Positions 1 through 9,230 of a stretch of 64,000 nucleotides of DNA are shown piece after piece. Origin of the DNA: Lysobacter lycopersici (GTDB lineage Bacteria > Pseudomonadota > Gammaproteobacteria > Xanthomonadales > Xanthomonadaceae); NCBI RefSeq assembly GCF_007556775.1, contig NZ_CP041742.1:496001-560000 (forward strand), read 5' to 3'. The stretch's first letter is position 1. Each line of letters opens with the position of its first letter. The position numbers were made by a program, and so were the translations under genes. Below the pieces are notes generated by a model that ran no database searches, was not told where the DNA came from, and worked only from the letters and a program-made list of their open reading frames with translations.

Positions 1-761
1 GTCGGGTTCTTGCCGCCGAGTTCCAGCGAGAGCTTCTTCAGCATCGGCGCGGCGATACCGGCGATGCGGCGACCGACCGCTGTGCTGCCGGTGAAGCTGA
101 TCGCCTTCGTGTCCGCATGCGCGACGATGGCTTCGCCGACCTCCGGGCCGCGCCCGTGCACGATGTTGAGCACGCTGGCGGGGAATCCGATGTCTGCGGC
201 GATTTCGCCGAGCAGGGTCGCGCTGTGCGGGGTGATTTCCGATGGTTTCGCGACAACGGTATTGCCCGCAGCCAGTGCCGGCGCGATCTTCCAGGTGAAC
301 AGGTACAGCGGCAGGTTCCACGGCGAAATCGTGCCGACCACGCCCAGCGGTTGGCGCAGGGTGTAGTTCAGCCCGGCTTCGCCGTGGTGCGATTCGCTGG
401 AAAACTGCGTGGCTGCGTCGGCGAAGAAGCGCAGGTTCGATACCGCGCGCGGGATTTCGACATTGCGCGCGAGCGTGATCGGTTTGCCGCCGTCGCGGGC
501 CTCGGCGCGGGCCATGTCGTCGAGCCGGGCTTCGAGCGCCTCGGCGAGGCGGTGCAGCCAGCGCCCGCGCTCGCTGTTCGGCAGCGACGACCATGCGGGA
601 AAGGCATTGCGTGCGGCCGCGACCGCGGTTTCGACGTCGTTCGCATCGCCGCCCGCGACTTGCGCGAACGGCTGGCCAGTGGCCGGCTCGAATACGTCCA
701 GCCAGCGCCCGTTGCCGGGCTGCGTGGGTTTGCCGTCGATCCAGTGCGGGAGGCGCAGCAT
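1..761 (-). CDS. Aldehyde dehydrogenase, ALDH8A1/2-aminomuconic semialdehyde type (partial, 3' end off window)
   Basis: NAD-dependent oxidation of an aldehyde to its acid. About 253 N-terminal codons are present, starting at the ATG whose complement is at 759-761; the catalytic Cys half lies beyond the window. Visible motifs are ISPWNLPLYLFTWK followed by AAGNTVVAKPSE (coenzyme-binding fold), FTGST followed by VGRRI, and LSLELGGKNP, which contains the catalytic-Glu motif. The PLYLFTWKIAPA stretch resembles the 2-aminomuconic/2-hydroxymuconic semialdehyde dehydrogenases of kynurenine and catechol meta-cleavage. The neighbouring SDR would fit a small catabolic operon, but the substrate is inferred only from subfamily resemblance. 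Confidence 0.9.
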   Translation of the reverse strand, partial: MLRLPHWIDGKPTQPGNGRWLDVFEPATGQPFAQVAGGDANDVETAVAAARNAFPAWSSLPNSERGRWLHRLAEALEARLDDMARAEARDGGKPITLARNVEIPRAVSNLRFFADAATQFSSESHHGEAGLNYTLRQPLGVVGTISPWNLPLYLFTWKIAPALAAGNTVVAKPSEITPHSATLLGEIAADIGFPASVLNIVHGRGPEVGEAIVAHADTKAISFTGSTAVGRRIAGIAAPMLKKLSLELGGKNP

Positions 762-783
762 ACGTCCAAGTTTAGTCGATGCA

Positions 784-861
784 GTGTGGGAGGGGCTTTA
801 GCCCCGACAGTCGCGGCTATCGCTTTTAACAGCCGAACGGCTGTTCAACCCGCTCCCACAG
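784..861. repeat. REP-type palindrome plus small AACAGCCGAACGGCTGTT palindrome
   Basis: This is the gap between the SDR stop and the aldehyde dehydrogenase start. TGTGGGAGGGGCTTTAGCC on the left faces CGCTCCCACA on the right, the xanthomonad REP signature (TGTGGGAGCGGCTT...). Inside it, 828-845 is a near-perfect palindrome that recurs in similar form at 9231-9248. No coding potential is evident. Confidence 0.75.
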
Positions 862-870
862 TAGCGGGAT

Positions 871-1668
871 CTAAATCGAATGCATCCGCCCGCCATCGAC
901 CGCGATCGACTGCCCGCTGACATAGCCCGCCGCCGGCGAGCACAGGAAGGCGATGACCGCGCCGATTTCGCCCGGCTGCGCGAAACGCCGCAGGGGCACG
1001 TGCGAAGCGAGTTCGGAACGCACCTCGGCCTCAGGCTTGCCGCTGCGCGCCATCGCGCCCTGCACGATCTGCACGATGCGCGCGGTCTCGGTGTAGCCGG
1101 GCAGCACGTTGTTGACCGTGATGCCGTCCTGCCCGAGTTCCTTCGACAGGGTCTTCGCCCAGCTCGCGACCGCGCCGCGGATGGTGTTGGACACGCCGAG
1201 GTTGGCGATGGGCTCGTACACCGAGGTCGAGATCACGTTGACGATGCGGCCCCAGTGCGCCTCGCGCATGCCCGGCAACAGCGCCTGCACCAGCACATGG
1301 TTGGCGAGCAGGTGGCGGGTGAAGGCGTCGACGTAGGCGGAAACCTCCGCCGCATGCGCGGGTCCGCCCGGCGGCCCGCCGGTGTTGTTGATCAGGATGT
1401 GGACCGGGTGCTTCGCAGCCAGTTCCGCCGCGGCCTTCGCCAGCGCATCGGTCTGCGCGGCGTCGGCGACGACGAAGTCGTGGTGCTGGCCTTCGCGCTT
1501 CGGCAGCGTTTCGCAGGCCGTGCGCAACGCGTCCTCGCGCCGCGCAAGCAGGGTGACGTCGGTGCCGAGCAGGGCGAGTTCGCGCGCGGCGGCGAGGCCG
1601 ATGCCTTCCGAGGCACCGCAGACCAGGGCGTGCTTGCCGGAAAGATCGAGATCCATGCGCGTCTCCAT
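871..1668 (-). CDS. SDR family oxidoreductase with altered catalytic tetrad
   Basis: Rossmann-fold short-chain dehydrogenase/reductase of 265 residues, a normal classical-SDR length. The nucleotide-binding motif is CGASEGIG (residues 17-24), followed by INNTGG (93-98) and a C-terminal AVDGGRMHS. The catalytic Ser is present at 147, but the residue 13 further on, normally Tyr, is Ser160, and the usual Lys four beyond is Arg164 (SNTIR instead of YxxxK). The protein may therefore be an unconventional reductase, a binding protein or a member of a divergent SDR branch. The ATG at 1668 was used; a second ATG lies at 1656. It is about 110 bp upstream of the same-strand aldehyde dehydrogenase, so a shared catabolic role is plausible. 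Confidence 0.88.
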   Translation of the reverse strand: METRMDLDLSGKHALVCGASEGIGLAAARELALLGTDVTLLARREDALRTACETLPKREGQHHDFVVADAAQTDALAKAAAELAAKHPVHILINNTGGPPGGPAHAAEVSAYVDAFTRHLLANHVLVQALLPGMREAHWGRIVNVISTSVYEPIANLGVSNTIRGAVASWAKTLSKELGQDGITVNNVLPGYTETARIVQIVQGAMARSGKPEAEVRSELASHVPLRRFAQPGEIGAVIAFLCSPAAGYVSGQSIAVDGGRMHSI

Positions 1669-1673
1669 CAGAT

Positions 1674-1967
1674 TCAGTGGCGATGCGGCAACTGCTGCAG
1701 CATGCGTTCGCGCAGCGTGGCTTCGTCGCCGGCCGGCGGCTGCAGTTCGCCGAGTTCGAAACCGCGTTCGGCCGCGTCCTCGGCGTCGAGCCCGTCGAAC
1801 GCGACGTATTCGGCGTCCATCAGCGCGGCGCGCGCGCTATCCGGGCTTTCATAAGGCAGGGTGTTGCCGTCGGAATCGAGCACCTCGGCGGTGCCGGCCT
1901 CGCGTTCGCGCAAGCGCGCCCAGACCACCGTGCGGCCCAGCGTCGCCAGCCACCATTCCTCGCGCAT
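1674..1967 (-). CDS. Hypothetical protein, 97 aa
   Basis: Not recognised. The start chosen is the ATG at 1967, which begins MREEWWLATLGRTVVWARL; the longer upstream reading overlaps the neighbouring gene and is Arg/Ala-rich. The protein is small, soluble and acidic in its C-terminal half, with no signal peptide or membrane segment. It begins five bases after the stop of the upstream same-strand gene, with AAGTGA available as a weak ribosome-binding site, so the two are probably co-transcribed. The SDR start follows five bases downstream, so the SDR may belong to the same unit. Confidence 0.6.
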   Translation of the reverse strand: MREEWWLATLGRTVVWARLREREAGTAEVLDSDGNTLPYESPDSARAALMDAEYVAFDGLDAEDAAERGFELGELQPPAGDEATLRERMLQQLPHRH

Positions 1968-1972
1968 GTTCG

Positions 1973-2281
1973 TCACTTCACGATCTCCGACAGCAGCCAC
2001 AGCAGCCCGGCCAACGTGAGCGCGCCGATGATCGTGGCGAGCGCGACCCGCGCCGGCGTCGCCAGCCCGGTGAAGGCGGGATCGCGCACGTCGCTGCGAT
2101 AGCGGCCACCGAGCAGCCACCACAACGCCGACGGTTTCGCGAACGCGCCTTCGCCCAGTTTCGCGCCGATCTCGGGATGGCGGTCGCGCAGGTGCACCAG
2201 CGCCAGCGGCCAGAAGATCACGAACGCGCAGAAACCGGCGATGGCGGTGGCGACGAACAGTAGGGCAAGGAAGAGGATCAT
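1973..2281 (-). CDS. Small two-helix membrane protein, UspB-like layout
   Basis: 102 residues with an N-terminal membrane helix (about residues 2-28), a central soluble part with LWWLLGGRYRSD, and a C-terminal helix (about 78-98). The arrangement of two terminal helices around a loop with an R-Y-R motif resembles UspB, but I cannot confirm homology by eye. It is probably the first gene of a short operon with the 97-residue protein downstream. The gap to asnS holds an inverted repeat. Function unknown. Confidence 0.6.
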   Translation of the reverse strand: MILFLALLFVATAIAGFCAFVIFWPLALVHLRDRHPEIGAKLGEGAFAKPSALWWLLGGRYRSDVRDPAFTGLATPARVALATIIGALTLAGLLWLLSEIVK

Positions 2282-2290
2282 TGGCAGTTC

Positions 2291-2387
2291 AGAAACGAGT
2301 GGAGAGGAACGAGTAGCGAGTCGATGAACCCGTGGAGGGCGATCTTGCTCTTACTCGTTTCTCGTTCCGGCTCACTCGTTCTTCGCT
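2291..2387. repeat. Imperfect inverted repeat of CGAGT/ACTCG units
   Basis: The left arm (about 2291-2320) contains GAAACGAGTGG, GGAACGAGTAGCGAG; the right arm (about 2351-2387) contains TTACTCGTTTCTCGTTCC and CACTCGTTCTTCGCT. The arms could fold into a long imperfect hairpin. It lies immediately after the asnS stop codon in the direction of asnS transcription and may act as a terminator or be a small dispersed repeat. Confidence 0.6.
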
Positions 2388-2388
2388 C

Positions 2389-3789
2389 CTAGAATTCCGC
2401 ATTCCCCGGCGCGCGCGGGTAGGGGATGGAATCGCGGATGTTGGCCAGGCCACAGACGTAGACCACGAGGCGTTCGAAACCGAGGCCGAAGCCGGCGTGC
2501 GGCACGCTGCCATAGCGGCGGAAATCGCGGTACCAGCCGTAGTGTTCCGGATCGAGGCCGAACTGCGCCATGCGCTTGTCGAGCACGTCGAGGCGTTCCT
2601 CGCGCTGCGAACCGCCGATGATCTCGCCGATGCCGGGCGCGAGCACGTCCATCGCCGCGACGGTCCTGCCGTCGTCGTTGAGGCGCATGTAGAACGCCTT
2701 GATGTGCTCGGGATAGTTGGTCACCACCACCGGGCGGCCGACGTGTTGTTCGGTCAGCCAGCGTTCGTGCTCGGTCTGCAGGTCGAGGCCCCATTCGACC
2801 GGGAAATCGAACTTCTGCCCGGACTGCTGCAGCAGCTTCACCGCGTCGCTGTAGTCGATGCGTTCGAACGGCGCGTTGACGAATTTCTCCAGTCGCGTGA
2901 TCGCGTCCTTCTGCACGCGTTCGGCGATGAACGCCATGTCGTCGCCGCGCTCGCCGAGCACCGCGCGGAACATGTACTTGAGGAAATCCTCGGCCACGCG
3001 CGCGTCCTCGGCCAGGTCGGCGAAGGCGATTTCCGGTTCGATCATCCAGAACTCGGCGAGGTGGCGCGTGGTGTTGCTGTTCTCGGCGCGGAAGGTCGGG
3101 CCGAAGGTGTAGACCTTGCTCAGCGCGAGGCAGTAGGCCTCGACGTTGAGCTGGCCGGACACGGTGAGGAAGGTTTCCTTGCCGAAGAAGTCGCGCGAGA
3201 AGTCCACATTGCCCTTGCCATCGCGCGGCAGGTTGGCCATGTCCAGCGTCGACACGCGGAACATCTGCCCGGCGCCTTCCGCATCGCTGGTGGTGATGAT
3301 CGGCGTCGAGATCCAGTAGAAGCCCTGTTCGTGGAAGTAGCGGTGCGCGGCCTTGGCGAGGCAATCGCGGATGCGCGCGACCGCGCCGAACAGGTTGGTG
3401 CGCGGGCGCAGGTGCGCGACCTCGCGCAGGAATTCCAGGGAATGCGCCTTGGGCTGGATCGGGTAGGTTTCCGGATCCTCGACCCAGCCGACGACCTCGA
3501 GCGTCGAGGCCTGGATTTCGAAGGCCTGGCCCTGGCCCTGCGACGCGACCAGCGTGCCGGTGGCGATCACCGAGCAGCCGGCGGTGAGCTTCTTCACCTC
3601 GGATTCGTAATTGGGCAGGGTGTCCGGCGCGACCACCTGGATCGGCGCGAAGCAGGACCCGTCGCTCACGTTCACGAACGAGAGGCCGGCCTTGGAATCG
3701 CGCCGGGTGCGCACCCAGCCGCGGACCGTGACTTCGCCGCCGGCGGGCAACTTGCCCGCGAGCGCATGTTCGACGCTCACCACCGTCAT
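2389..3789 (-). CDS. asnS: Asparaginyl-tRNA synthetase
   Basis: Charges tRNA-Asn with asparagine using ATP in the cytoplasm. At 466 residues it matches the E. coli enzyme length exactly. An N-terminal OB-fold anticodon-binding domain ([14 protein letters not shown], about residues 20-33) precedes the class II catalytic domain, where motif 2 reads TFRAENSNT and motif 3 ends [10 protein letters not shown] near the C-terminus. The final residues NAEF are typical. The ATG at 3789 was chosen because upstream in-frame codons run into the divergent iscA-like gene. The presence of asnS indicates direct Asn-tRNA charging rather than sole reliance on transamidation. Confidence 0.97.
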   Translation of the reverse strand: MTVVSVEHALAGKLPAGGEVTVRGWVRTRRDSKAGLSFVNVSDGSCFAPIQVVAPDTLPNYESEVKKLTAGCSVIATGTLVASQGQGQAFEIQASTLEVVGWVEDPETYPIQPKAHSLEFLREVAHLRPRTNLFGAVARIRDCLAKAAHRYFHEQGFYWISTPIITTSDAEGAGQMFRVSTLDMANLPRDGKGNVDFSRDFFGKETFLTVSGQLNVEAYCLALSKVYTFGPTFRAENSNTTRHLAEFWMIEPEIAFADLAEDARVAEDFLKYMFRAVLGERGDDMAFIAERVQKDAITRLEKFVNAPFERIDYSDAVKLLQQSGQKFDFPVEWGLDLQTEHERWLTEQHVGRPVVVTNYPEHIKAFYMRLNDDGRTVAAMDVLAPGIGEIIGGSQREERLDVLDKRMAQFGLDPEHYGWYRDFRRYGSVPHAGFGLGFERLVVYVCGLANIRDSIPYPRAPGNAEF

Positions 3790-3863
3790 GCCTTGAATCC
3801 TGCCCGCACCGGGGCCATTTCTTGGAACCACGCAGTCTACCGAAGCGTCGCGCCCGCCGTCGC

Positions 3864-3869
3864 TATAAT
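3864..3869 (+). promoter_or_regulatory. -10 element TATAAT, leaderless promoter candidate
   Basis: A consensus TATAAT ends seven bases before the ATG of the iscA-like gene, so transcription would start at or next to the start codon. No good -35 hexamer is visible 16-18 bp upstream. Confidence 0.5.
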
Positions 3870-3876
3870 CGATCCC

Positions 3877-4215
3877 ATGATCAAGCTCGCTCCTGCCGCC
3901 CTGCAACGCATCCAGGGCTACCTCGCCGCCGACAAGGCCGCGCTCGGCCTGCGTTTCGGCGTGCGTCGCACCGGCTGTTCCGGCTGGGGCTACGCGGTGG
4001 ACATGGCCCGCGACCGGCGCGAGGGCGACACGCTGTTCGAACAGGACGGCGTGCGCATCTATGTCGATGCCGACAGCCTGGCGCTGGTCGACGGCACCGA
4101 GATCGATTTCGTGAAGCAGGGGCTGAACGAGCAGTTCGTGTTCCGCAACCCGAACGTGGCCGGCGAGTGCGGCTGCGGTGAATCGTTCACCACCGACGCC
4201 GACCGCGCCGCCTGA
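3877..4215 (+). CDS. IscA/HesB-family iron-sulfur cluster assembly accessory protein
   Basis: An A-type Fe-S carrier of 112 residues. The three conserved cysteines sit at 34, 98 and 100 (RTGCSG and GECGCGESF), matching the Cys35/99/101 pattern of IscA. It presumably accepts a nascent cluster and passes it to apo-proteins. No iscS, iscU or suf gene is adjacent, so this is a stand-alone carrier. No ribosome-binding site is evident and a TATAAT lies seven bases upstream, consistent with a leaderless message. It is divergent from asnS. Whether it is the IscA or ErpA paralogue cannot be decided here. Confidence 0.92.
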   Translation: MIKLAPAALQRIQGYLAADKAALGLRFGVRRTGCSGWGYAVDMARDRREGDTLFEQDGVRIYVDADSLALVDGTEIDFVKQGLNEQFVFRNPNVAGECGCGESFTTDADRAA

Positions 4216-4287
4216 CCCCACTTTCGTCACGGTCGCGACCGTGACGTCCGGCGCTAGACTCGCCCGACGCCCCGGGGAGACCGCGCC

Positions 4288-6054
4288 ATGTTCCGACACC
4301 TCGCCATCGCCGCCGCGTTCGCGGCGCTGTCCGTCGCCGCGCCTGTGCGCGCGGCCGATTCACCCGCCGCCGCGAAGACCCTGCACGCGCTGTTCGACTC
4401 GGAATGGGAACGCGGCCTGGTCGAATCGCCGGAGAACGCCAGCTACAACGGCGACAACCGCTTCAACGATCGCTGGAGCGACATGGGCCTCGACGCCATC
4501 GCCAAACGCCAAGCGGAGGACCGCGATGCGTTGGCGAAGTTGCGCGCGATCGATCGTTCCGCGCTGTCGGCGGACGACCAGCTGAACTACGACACCTTCG
4601 CCTGGGAGCTGGAAAAGTCGGTCGAAAGGCAGAAATTCCACGAATACCTGCAACCGATCAGCCACCAGGGCGGGGTGCAGACCGCGGACGGCATCGCCGA
4701 GATCCTGCCGTTCCGCACCGTCAAGGATTACCGCGATTGGCTGGCGCGCATGGCGGCCATTCCGACGCTGGTCGACCAGAGCATCGCGCTGATGCAGGCA
4801 GGCGTGAAAGCCGGCAACATGCCGCCGAAGGTGCTGATGGAACGCGTGCCGGCGCAGATCGCGGCGCAGGTGGTCGATGACCCGGCGAAAAGCCCGTTCT
4901 ATCGCCCGTTCGCGCATTTCAGCGACGACATCTCCGCCGCCGACCGCGCATCGCTGCAGGCCGACGCGCAGGCCACGATCCGCGACAAGGTCGTGCCTGC
5001 GTATCGCAAGCTGCAGGCCTACTTCAACGAAGAATACCTGCCGAAGACGCGCACATCCATCGCCGCCACCGACCTGCCGGACGGCAAGGCCTATTACGAC
5101 TTCCTCGCCCGCTACTACACGACCACCGACCTCACCGCGGCGCAGATCCACGAGATCGGCCTGAAGGAAGTCGCGCGCATCCGTGGCGAAATGGAGAAGG
5201 TGAAGGCGGAAACCGGCTTCAAGGGCACGATGGCCGAGTTCTTCACCTACCTGCGTACCGACCCGAAGTTCTTCGAGAAGACGCCCGAGGCGCTGCTGGA
5301 GCGCTACCGCGCCACCGCCAAGCGCATCGATCCGGAACTGGTGAAGGTCTTCCACGTGATCCCGCGCCAGCCCTACGGCGTGCGCCCGATCCCGGACAAC
5401 ATCGCGCCCGACACCACCACGGCCTACTACCAGCCCGGCGCGACCGACGGCTCGCGGCCGGGCTATTACTACGTGAACCTGTACAAGCCCGAGACCCGGC
5501 CGACCTGGGAAATGATCCCGCTGACCCTGCACGAGTCGGTGCCGGGCCACCACTTCCAGTTCGCGCGCGGGCTGGAATTGCCGGACGCGCCGATGTTCCG
5601 CAAGACCGCCTATTTCGTCGCCTACGGCGAGGGCTGGGGCCTGTACGCGGAACGCCTCGGCTACGACATGGGCCTGTACGACGATCCCTACGACCACATG
5701 GGCCAGCTCGCCTACGACATGTGGCGCGCGGTGCGGCTGGTGGTGGACACCGGCATGCATAGCCAGGGCTGGAGCCGGGACCGAGCGATCCAGTACTTCA
5801 TGGACAATTCGCCCAAGACCCGGCAGGACGTGGTCAACGAGATCGATCGCTACATCGGCACCCCGGGGCAGGCGCTGGCCTACAAGATCGGGCAGATGAA
5901 GATCTCGGAGCTGCGCGAGAAGGCCGCCCGCGAACTGGGGCCGAAGTTCGACCTGCGCGCCTATGACGACGCCGTGCTCGAGACTGGTTCGGTGCCGCTG
6001 GACGCGCTGGAACGGCATATCGATGGCTGGATCGCCAGCCAGAAGGGCAAATAA
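4288..6054 (+). CDS. DUF885 family metallopeptidase-like exported protein
   Basis: 588 residues beginning with a Sec signal peptide (hydrophobic stretch, cleavage probably after PVRA at about residue 22), so the protein is periplasmic or surface-exposed. DUF885 proteins are predicted zinc peptidases of the gluzincin type. The motif HESVPGHH is at residues 415-422, and a following acidic motif GEGWGLYAE at 447-455 would supply the third ligand. The length is typical of the family. It is a single gene with its own upstream gap; the downstream gap holds a repeat hairpin that may terminate it. Substrate unknown. Confidence 0.9.
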   Translation: MFRHLAIAAAFAALSVAAPVRAADSPAAAKTLHALFDSEWERGLVESPENASYNGDNRFNDRWSDMGLDAIAKRQAEDRDALAKLRAIDRSALSADDQLNYDTFAWELEKSVERQKFHEYLQPISHQGGVQTADGIAEILPFRTVKDYRDWLARMAAIPTLVDQSIALMQAGVKAGNMPPKVLMERVPAQIAAQVVDDPAKSPFYRPFAHFSDDISAADRASLQADAQATIRDKVVPAYRKLQAYFNEEYLPKTRTSIAATDLPDGKAYYDFLARYYTTTDLTAAQIHEIGLKEVARIRGEMEKVKAETGFKGTMAEFFTYLRTDPKFFEKTPEALLERYRATAKRIDPELVKVFHVIPRQPYGVRPIPDNIAPDTTTAYYQPGATDGSRPGYYYVNLYKPETRPTWEMIPLTLHESVPGHHFQFARGLELPDAPMFRKTAYFVAYGEGWGLYAERLGYDMGLYDDPYDHMGQLAYDMWRAVRLVVDTGMHSQGWSRDRAIQYFMDNSPKTRQDVVNEIDRYIGTPGQALAYKIGQMKISELREKAARELGPKFDLRAYDDAVLETGSVPLDALERHIDGWIASQKGK

Positions 6055-6056
6055 GC

Positions 6057-6102
6057 CCCTCATCCGCCGTTGGCACCTTCTCCCCGCGAGCGGGGAGAAG
6101 GA
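6057..6102. repeat. Intergenic repeat with CTTCTCCCCGC/GCGGGGAGAAG hairpin
   Basis: The sequence CCCCTCATCCGCC...CACCTTCTCC...GGGGAGAAGG resembles a common xanthomonad dispersed repeat. The arms 6077-6087 and 6090-6100 are perfect complements. It lies just after the DUF885 stop, so it may also serve as a terminator, although no T-run follows. Confidence 0.65.
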
Positions 6103-6116
6103 AAAGCACAAGGCGT

Positions 6117-6172
6117 TTGCGCGCAAGTCCTTGAACCTGCCATAATTTCCGGCTCCCGCACGCGCGGGAGCC
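6117..6172 (+). promoter_or_regulatory. rpsF promoter and leader hairpin
   Basis: A -35-like TTGCGC (6117-6122), an 18-bp spacer and CATAAT (6141-6146) form a plausible sigma70 promoter. Directly after it, 6151-6159 (GGCTCCCGC) and 6164-6172 (GCGGGAGCC) make a perfect 9-bp stem with loop ACGC, which would sit at the extreme 5' end of the mRNA. The S6 operon is autoregulated in many bacteria, but I could not match the known S6:S18 leader motif confidently. Confidence 0.5.
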
Positions 6173-6254
6173 CTTGCCCGAACGCGCCGCATAGCGGTGG
6201 CCGAGGGCTATCCCGCCCGGTTTCGAGCCGGCGATACCCACAAGGAACTACCCG

Positions 6255-6677
6255 ATGCGTCACTACGAAGTCGTGTTCCTGGTCCATCCGGACCAGAGCG
6301 AGCAGGTGCCCGCCATGATCGAGCGCTACAAGGCGCTGGTCGAGAACGGCGGCGGCAAGATCCACCGCCTGGAAGACTGGGGCCGCCGCCAGCTGGCCTA
6401 TCCGATCAACAACCTCGTGAAGGCGCACTACGCGCTGATGAACATCGAGGCCGAGCAGTCCGTGCTGAACGAACTGGTCGAGGCGTTCCGCTTCAACGAT
6501 GCGGTCCTGCGCCATCTCGAGATCCGCCGCGACGGCCCGGAGACCGAGCAGTCGCTGATCATGAAGAACAAGGACGAGAAGGGCGACAAGCCCGAGCGTT
6601 CCGACCGTCGCCGCCGCGACGACGAAAGCGACAGCGCCGTCGGCACCGCCGACAGCGACGCCGCCGAAGCCGCCTAA
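6255..6677 (+). CDS. rpsF: 30S ribosomal protein S6
   Basis: Small-subunit ribosomal protein that pairs with S18 on the 16S central domain. 140 residues; it begins [19 protein letters not shown] and contains the conserved [17 protein letters not shown] segment. After about residue 100 it ends in a charged, disordered acidic tail (DDESDSAVG...DAAEAA), the type of tail extended by RimK-like ligases in E. coli. AAGGA precedes the ATG at 6255. First gene of rpsF-rpsR, with rplI following after a longer gap. Confidence 0.98.
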   Translation: MRHYEVVFLVHPDQSEQVPAMIERYKALVENGGGKIHRLEDWGRRQLAYPINNLVKAHYALMNIEAEQSVLNELVEAFRFNDAVLRHLEIRRDGPETEQSLIMKNKDEKGDKPERSDRRRRDDESDSAVGTADSDAAEAA

Positions 6678-6689
6678 GGAGCAGCCCAC

Positions 6690-6920
6690 ATGTCCAAGTT
6701 CTTCCGCCGCCGCAAGTTCTGCAAGTTCACCGCCGAGGGCGTCAAGGAGATCGATTACAAGGATCTCAACACCCTGCGCCAGAACCTCACCGAGAACGGC
6801 AAGATCGTGCCGAGCCGCATCACCGGGACCAAGTCGCGCTACCAGCGCCAGCTGGCGACCGCGGTGAAGCGCGCACGCTTCCTCGCGCTGATTCCGTACA
6901 CCGACAACCACAACGTCTGA
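6690..6920 (+). CDS. rpsR: 30S ribosomal protein S18
   Basis: Binds as a heterodimer with S6. 76 residues, the normal length, beginning [18 protein letters not shown] and carrying the conserved [20 protein letters not shown] segment. It starts 12 bases after rpsF, preceded by AAGGAG overlapping the rpsF stop, so co-translation is expected. Confidence 0.98.
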   Translation: MSKFFRRRKFCKFTAEGVKEIDYKDLNTLRQNLTENGKIVPSRITGTKSRYQRQLATAVKRARFLALIPYTDNHNV

Positions 6921-7125
6921 TTCCGCTTTGCCTGCTTGGCGTGGCGGTGTCGCTGGCCACGCGGGCGAATCCTCATTGACGGCCTAGTCAACTCCGGTTC
7001 GCCCGCGCGTCCGCTCCGTGCCACGCCATCGCATGCTTCGCGGAACCCTTCGCACTATTTGAACCCGTCCATTCGGACAGCACACGTTGCAGGCCAAGAC
7101 CTGCTAACGAATACGGAGCAATGAA

Positions 7126-7578
7126 ATGGAACTGATCCTCCTGCAGAAAGTCACCAACCTCGGCAACCTTGGCGACAAGGTCAACGTGAAGCCGGGCTTC
7201 GGCCGCAACTTCCTCGTGCCGCAGGGCAAAGCGGTGCCGGCGACGGCCGCCAACCTCGCCGAGTTCGAGGCGCGTCGCGCCGAATACGAGGCCAAGGCCA
7301 ACGACGCGCTGGCCGCGGCCGAAGCGCGCAAGGCTAGGCTCGAGGGCGCCGTGGTCACCATCCACGCCAATGCCTCGACCGAAGGCAAGCTGTACGGCTC
7401 GGTCGGCCCGCGCGAAATCGCGGATGCCCTGACCAAGGCCGGCACCGAAGTGAGCAAGTCGGAAGTGGTGCTGGGCGAAGGCGCGTTCCGCAACGTCGGT
7501 GAATACGAAGTCGTGGTGCACCTGCACGCCGACGTCGAGACGCCGGTGAAGGTGGTCGTCGAAGCCGAAGCCGCGTAA
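7126..7578 (+). CDS. rplI: 50S ribosomal protein L9
   Basis: Large-subunit protein that spans from 23S domain V outward and limits frameshifting. 150 residues, normal length. The N-terminal domain has [19 protein letters not shown] and [17 protein letters not shown], joined by a long helix to the C-terminal RNA-binding domain ([16 protein letters not shown]). The 205-base gap after rpsR has no gene; CGGAGCA precedes the ATG. A strong terminator follows the stop. Confidence 0.98.
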   Translation: MELILLQKVTNLGNLGDKVNVKPGFGRNFLVPQGKAVPATAANLAEFEARRAEYEAKANDALAAAEARKARLEGAVVTIHANASTEGKLYGSVGPREIADALTKAGTEVSKSEVVLGEGAFRNVGEYEVVVHLHADVETPVKVVVEAEAA

Positions 7579-7602
7579 TCCGGTCGCTTCGGGTTTTCAC
7601 GG

Positions 7603-7630
7603 ACGGGCGCCACGAGGCGCCCGTTTCGTT
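7603..7630 (+). terminator. Rho-independent terminator after rplI
   Basis: ACGGGCGCC (7603-7611), loop ACGA and GGCGCCCGT (7616-7624) form a 9-bp stem followed by TTCGTTTG. It separates the ribosomal operon from dnaB. Confidence 0.85.
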
Positions 7631-7801
7631 TGTCGCAGCCTGCGAGACGGTCGCGGGCGAAGTTATGCACAGGATTTCCCACGGCTTGTCTGCAACGCCC
7701 CGGGTCCAGGTGCGCCTACGATGGCCGTTCGACAGGACATCGTCGTTCGACAAGAACAATAGGGCCGCGACGACGGCCCGCGACGGGGAGACGGCTGAAG
7801 C

Positions 7802-9202
7802 ATGAGCGCGCGCCAGGGTTTGCGTTCGGACGGGTTCCACGACGGCAAGATCGAGCAGCTGCGGCTGCCGCCGCAGTCGGTGGAAGCCGAGCAGGCGGTG
7901 CTGGGTGGGTTGATGCTCGCGCCCGAGGCCTTCGACCGCATCGCCGACAAGCTCGAGGAACGCGACTTCTACCGTCGCGACCACCAGCTGATCTTCCGCG
8001 CCATCCGCGAACTCGCGGAAAAGAGCCGGCCCTACGATGCGGTCACCCTCGGCGAATGGTTCGAATCGCAGGGCCTGGCCGAACAGGTCGCCGGCGGCGC
8101 CTACCTGGTCGAGCTCGCCAGCGGCACGCCGTCCGCGGCCAACATCGCGGCCTACGCCGACATCGTTCGCGACAAGTCGGTGCTGCGGCAACTGATCGAG
8201 GTCGGCACCGGCATCGTCAACGACGGCTTCCAGCCCGACGGGCGCGAAAGCACCGAACTGCTGGCCAAGGCCGAGCAGGAAGTGTTCGCCATCGCCGAGG
8301 CCGGCGCCCGTGGCCGCGCCGATTTCGTGCCGGTGAACCGGGCGATGGCCGAAGCCTTCGACGTGCTGCAGAAACGCTACGAGAACGGCGGCGGCATCAC
8401 CGGCCTGCCGACCGGTTACGACGAATTCGACCAGATGACCGCGGGCCTGCAGCCCACCGACCTGCTGATCCTCGCCGCGCGCCCGTCGATGGGCAAGACC
8501 ACGCTGGCGCTGAACATGGCCGAGTACGCGGCGATGAAGACGCGCAAGGCGGTCGCGGTGTTCTCGATGGAAATGTCGGCCAGCCAGCTCGCGCTGCGCC
8601 TGATTTCCTCGGTCGGGCGGGTCAACGCCACCCGCCTGCGCACGGGCGAACTCGAGGACGAGGACTGGAGCCGCGTGCACAGCGCGATTCGCCTGATCCG
8701 CGACGCCAAGGTGTTCATCGACGACACGCCGGCGTTGTCGCCGGAGGTGCTGCGCTCCAAGGCGCGCCGCCTGAAGCGCGAGCACGATCTCGGCCTGATC
8801 ATGATCGACTACCTGCAGCTGATGGCGGTGCCGGGCAACAGCGAGAACCGCGCGACGGAAATCTCCGAGATCTCGCGCTCGCTGAAGGCGCTGGCCAAGG
8901 AACTCAACGTGCCGGTGATCGCGCTCAGCCAGCTCAACCGTTCGCTGGAAACGCGCACCGACAAGCGCCCGGTGATGGCCGACCTGCGCGAATCCGGCGC
9001 GATCGAACAGGACGCGGACGTCATCGTCTTCATCTACCGCGACGAGTACTACAACAAGGAAAATTCGCCGGACAAGGGCCTGGCCGAGATCATCATCGGC
9101 AAGCAGCGTAACGGCCCGACCGGTTCGTTCAAGCTGAAGTTCTTCGGCGAGTACACGCGTTTCGACAACCTGGCGCACGATTCGGTCGGGTCTTTCGAAT
9201 AA
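7802..9202 (+). CDS. dnaB: Replicative DNA helicase DnaB
   Basis: Hexameric 5'-3' helicase of the replisome. 466 residues, normal length. The N-terminal primase-interacting domain (PPQSVEAEQAVLGGL from about residue 22) is followed by a RecA-like motor with Walker A ARPSMGKTT (Lys232), the H2-type motif IMIDYLQLM, and SQLNRSLE. No intein or insertion is seen. It follows the rplI terminator with a 223-base gap that holds no gene. The rpsF-rpsR-rplI-dnaB order is common in proteobacteria. Confidence 0.97.
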   Translation: MSARQGLRSDGFHDGKIEQLRLPPQSVEAEQAVLGGLMLAPEAFDRIADKLEERDFYRRDHQLIFRAIRELAEKSRPYDAVTLGEWFESQGLAEQVAGGAYLVELASGTPSAANIAAYADIVRDKSVLRQLIEVGTGIVNDGFQPDGRESTELLAKAEQEVFAIAEAGARGRADFVPVNRAMAEAFDVLQKRYENGGGITGLPTGYDEFDQMTAGLQPTDLLILAARPSMGKTTLALNMAEYAAMKTRKAVAVFSMEMSASQLALRLISSVGRVNATRLRTGELEDEDWSRVHSAIRLIRDAKVFIDDTPALSPEVLRSKARRLKREHDLGLIMIDYLQLMAVPGNSENRATEISEISRSLKALAKELNVPVIALSQLNRSLETRTDKRPVMADLRESGAIEQDADVIVFIYRDEYYNKENSPDKGLAEIIIGKQRNGPTGSFKLKFFGEYTRFDNLAHDSVGSFE

Positions 9203-9230
9203 GGAACCCCGCCACTCCCGTATCGATTTC

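Noticed and set aside
2332-3876. Long plus-strand frame extending the iscA-like gene upstream through asnS
   Set aside because: It is antisense to asnS, whose protein is full length; the canonical IscA N-terminus begins at 3877.
6173-6254. S6:S18 autoregulatory leader motif before rpsF
   Set aside because: The leader has a hairpin, but I could not match the conserved CCG-bulge structure confidently.
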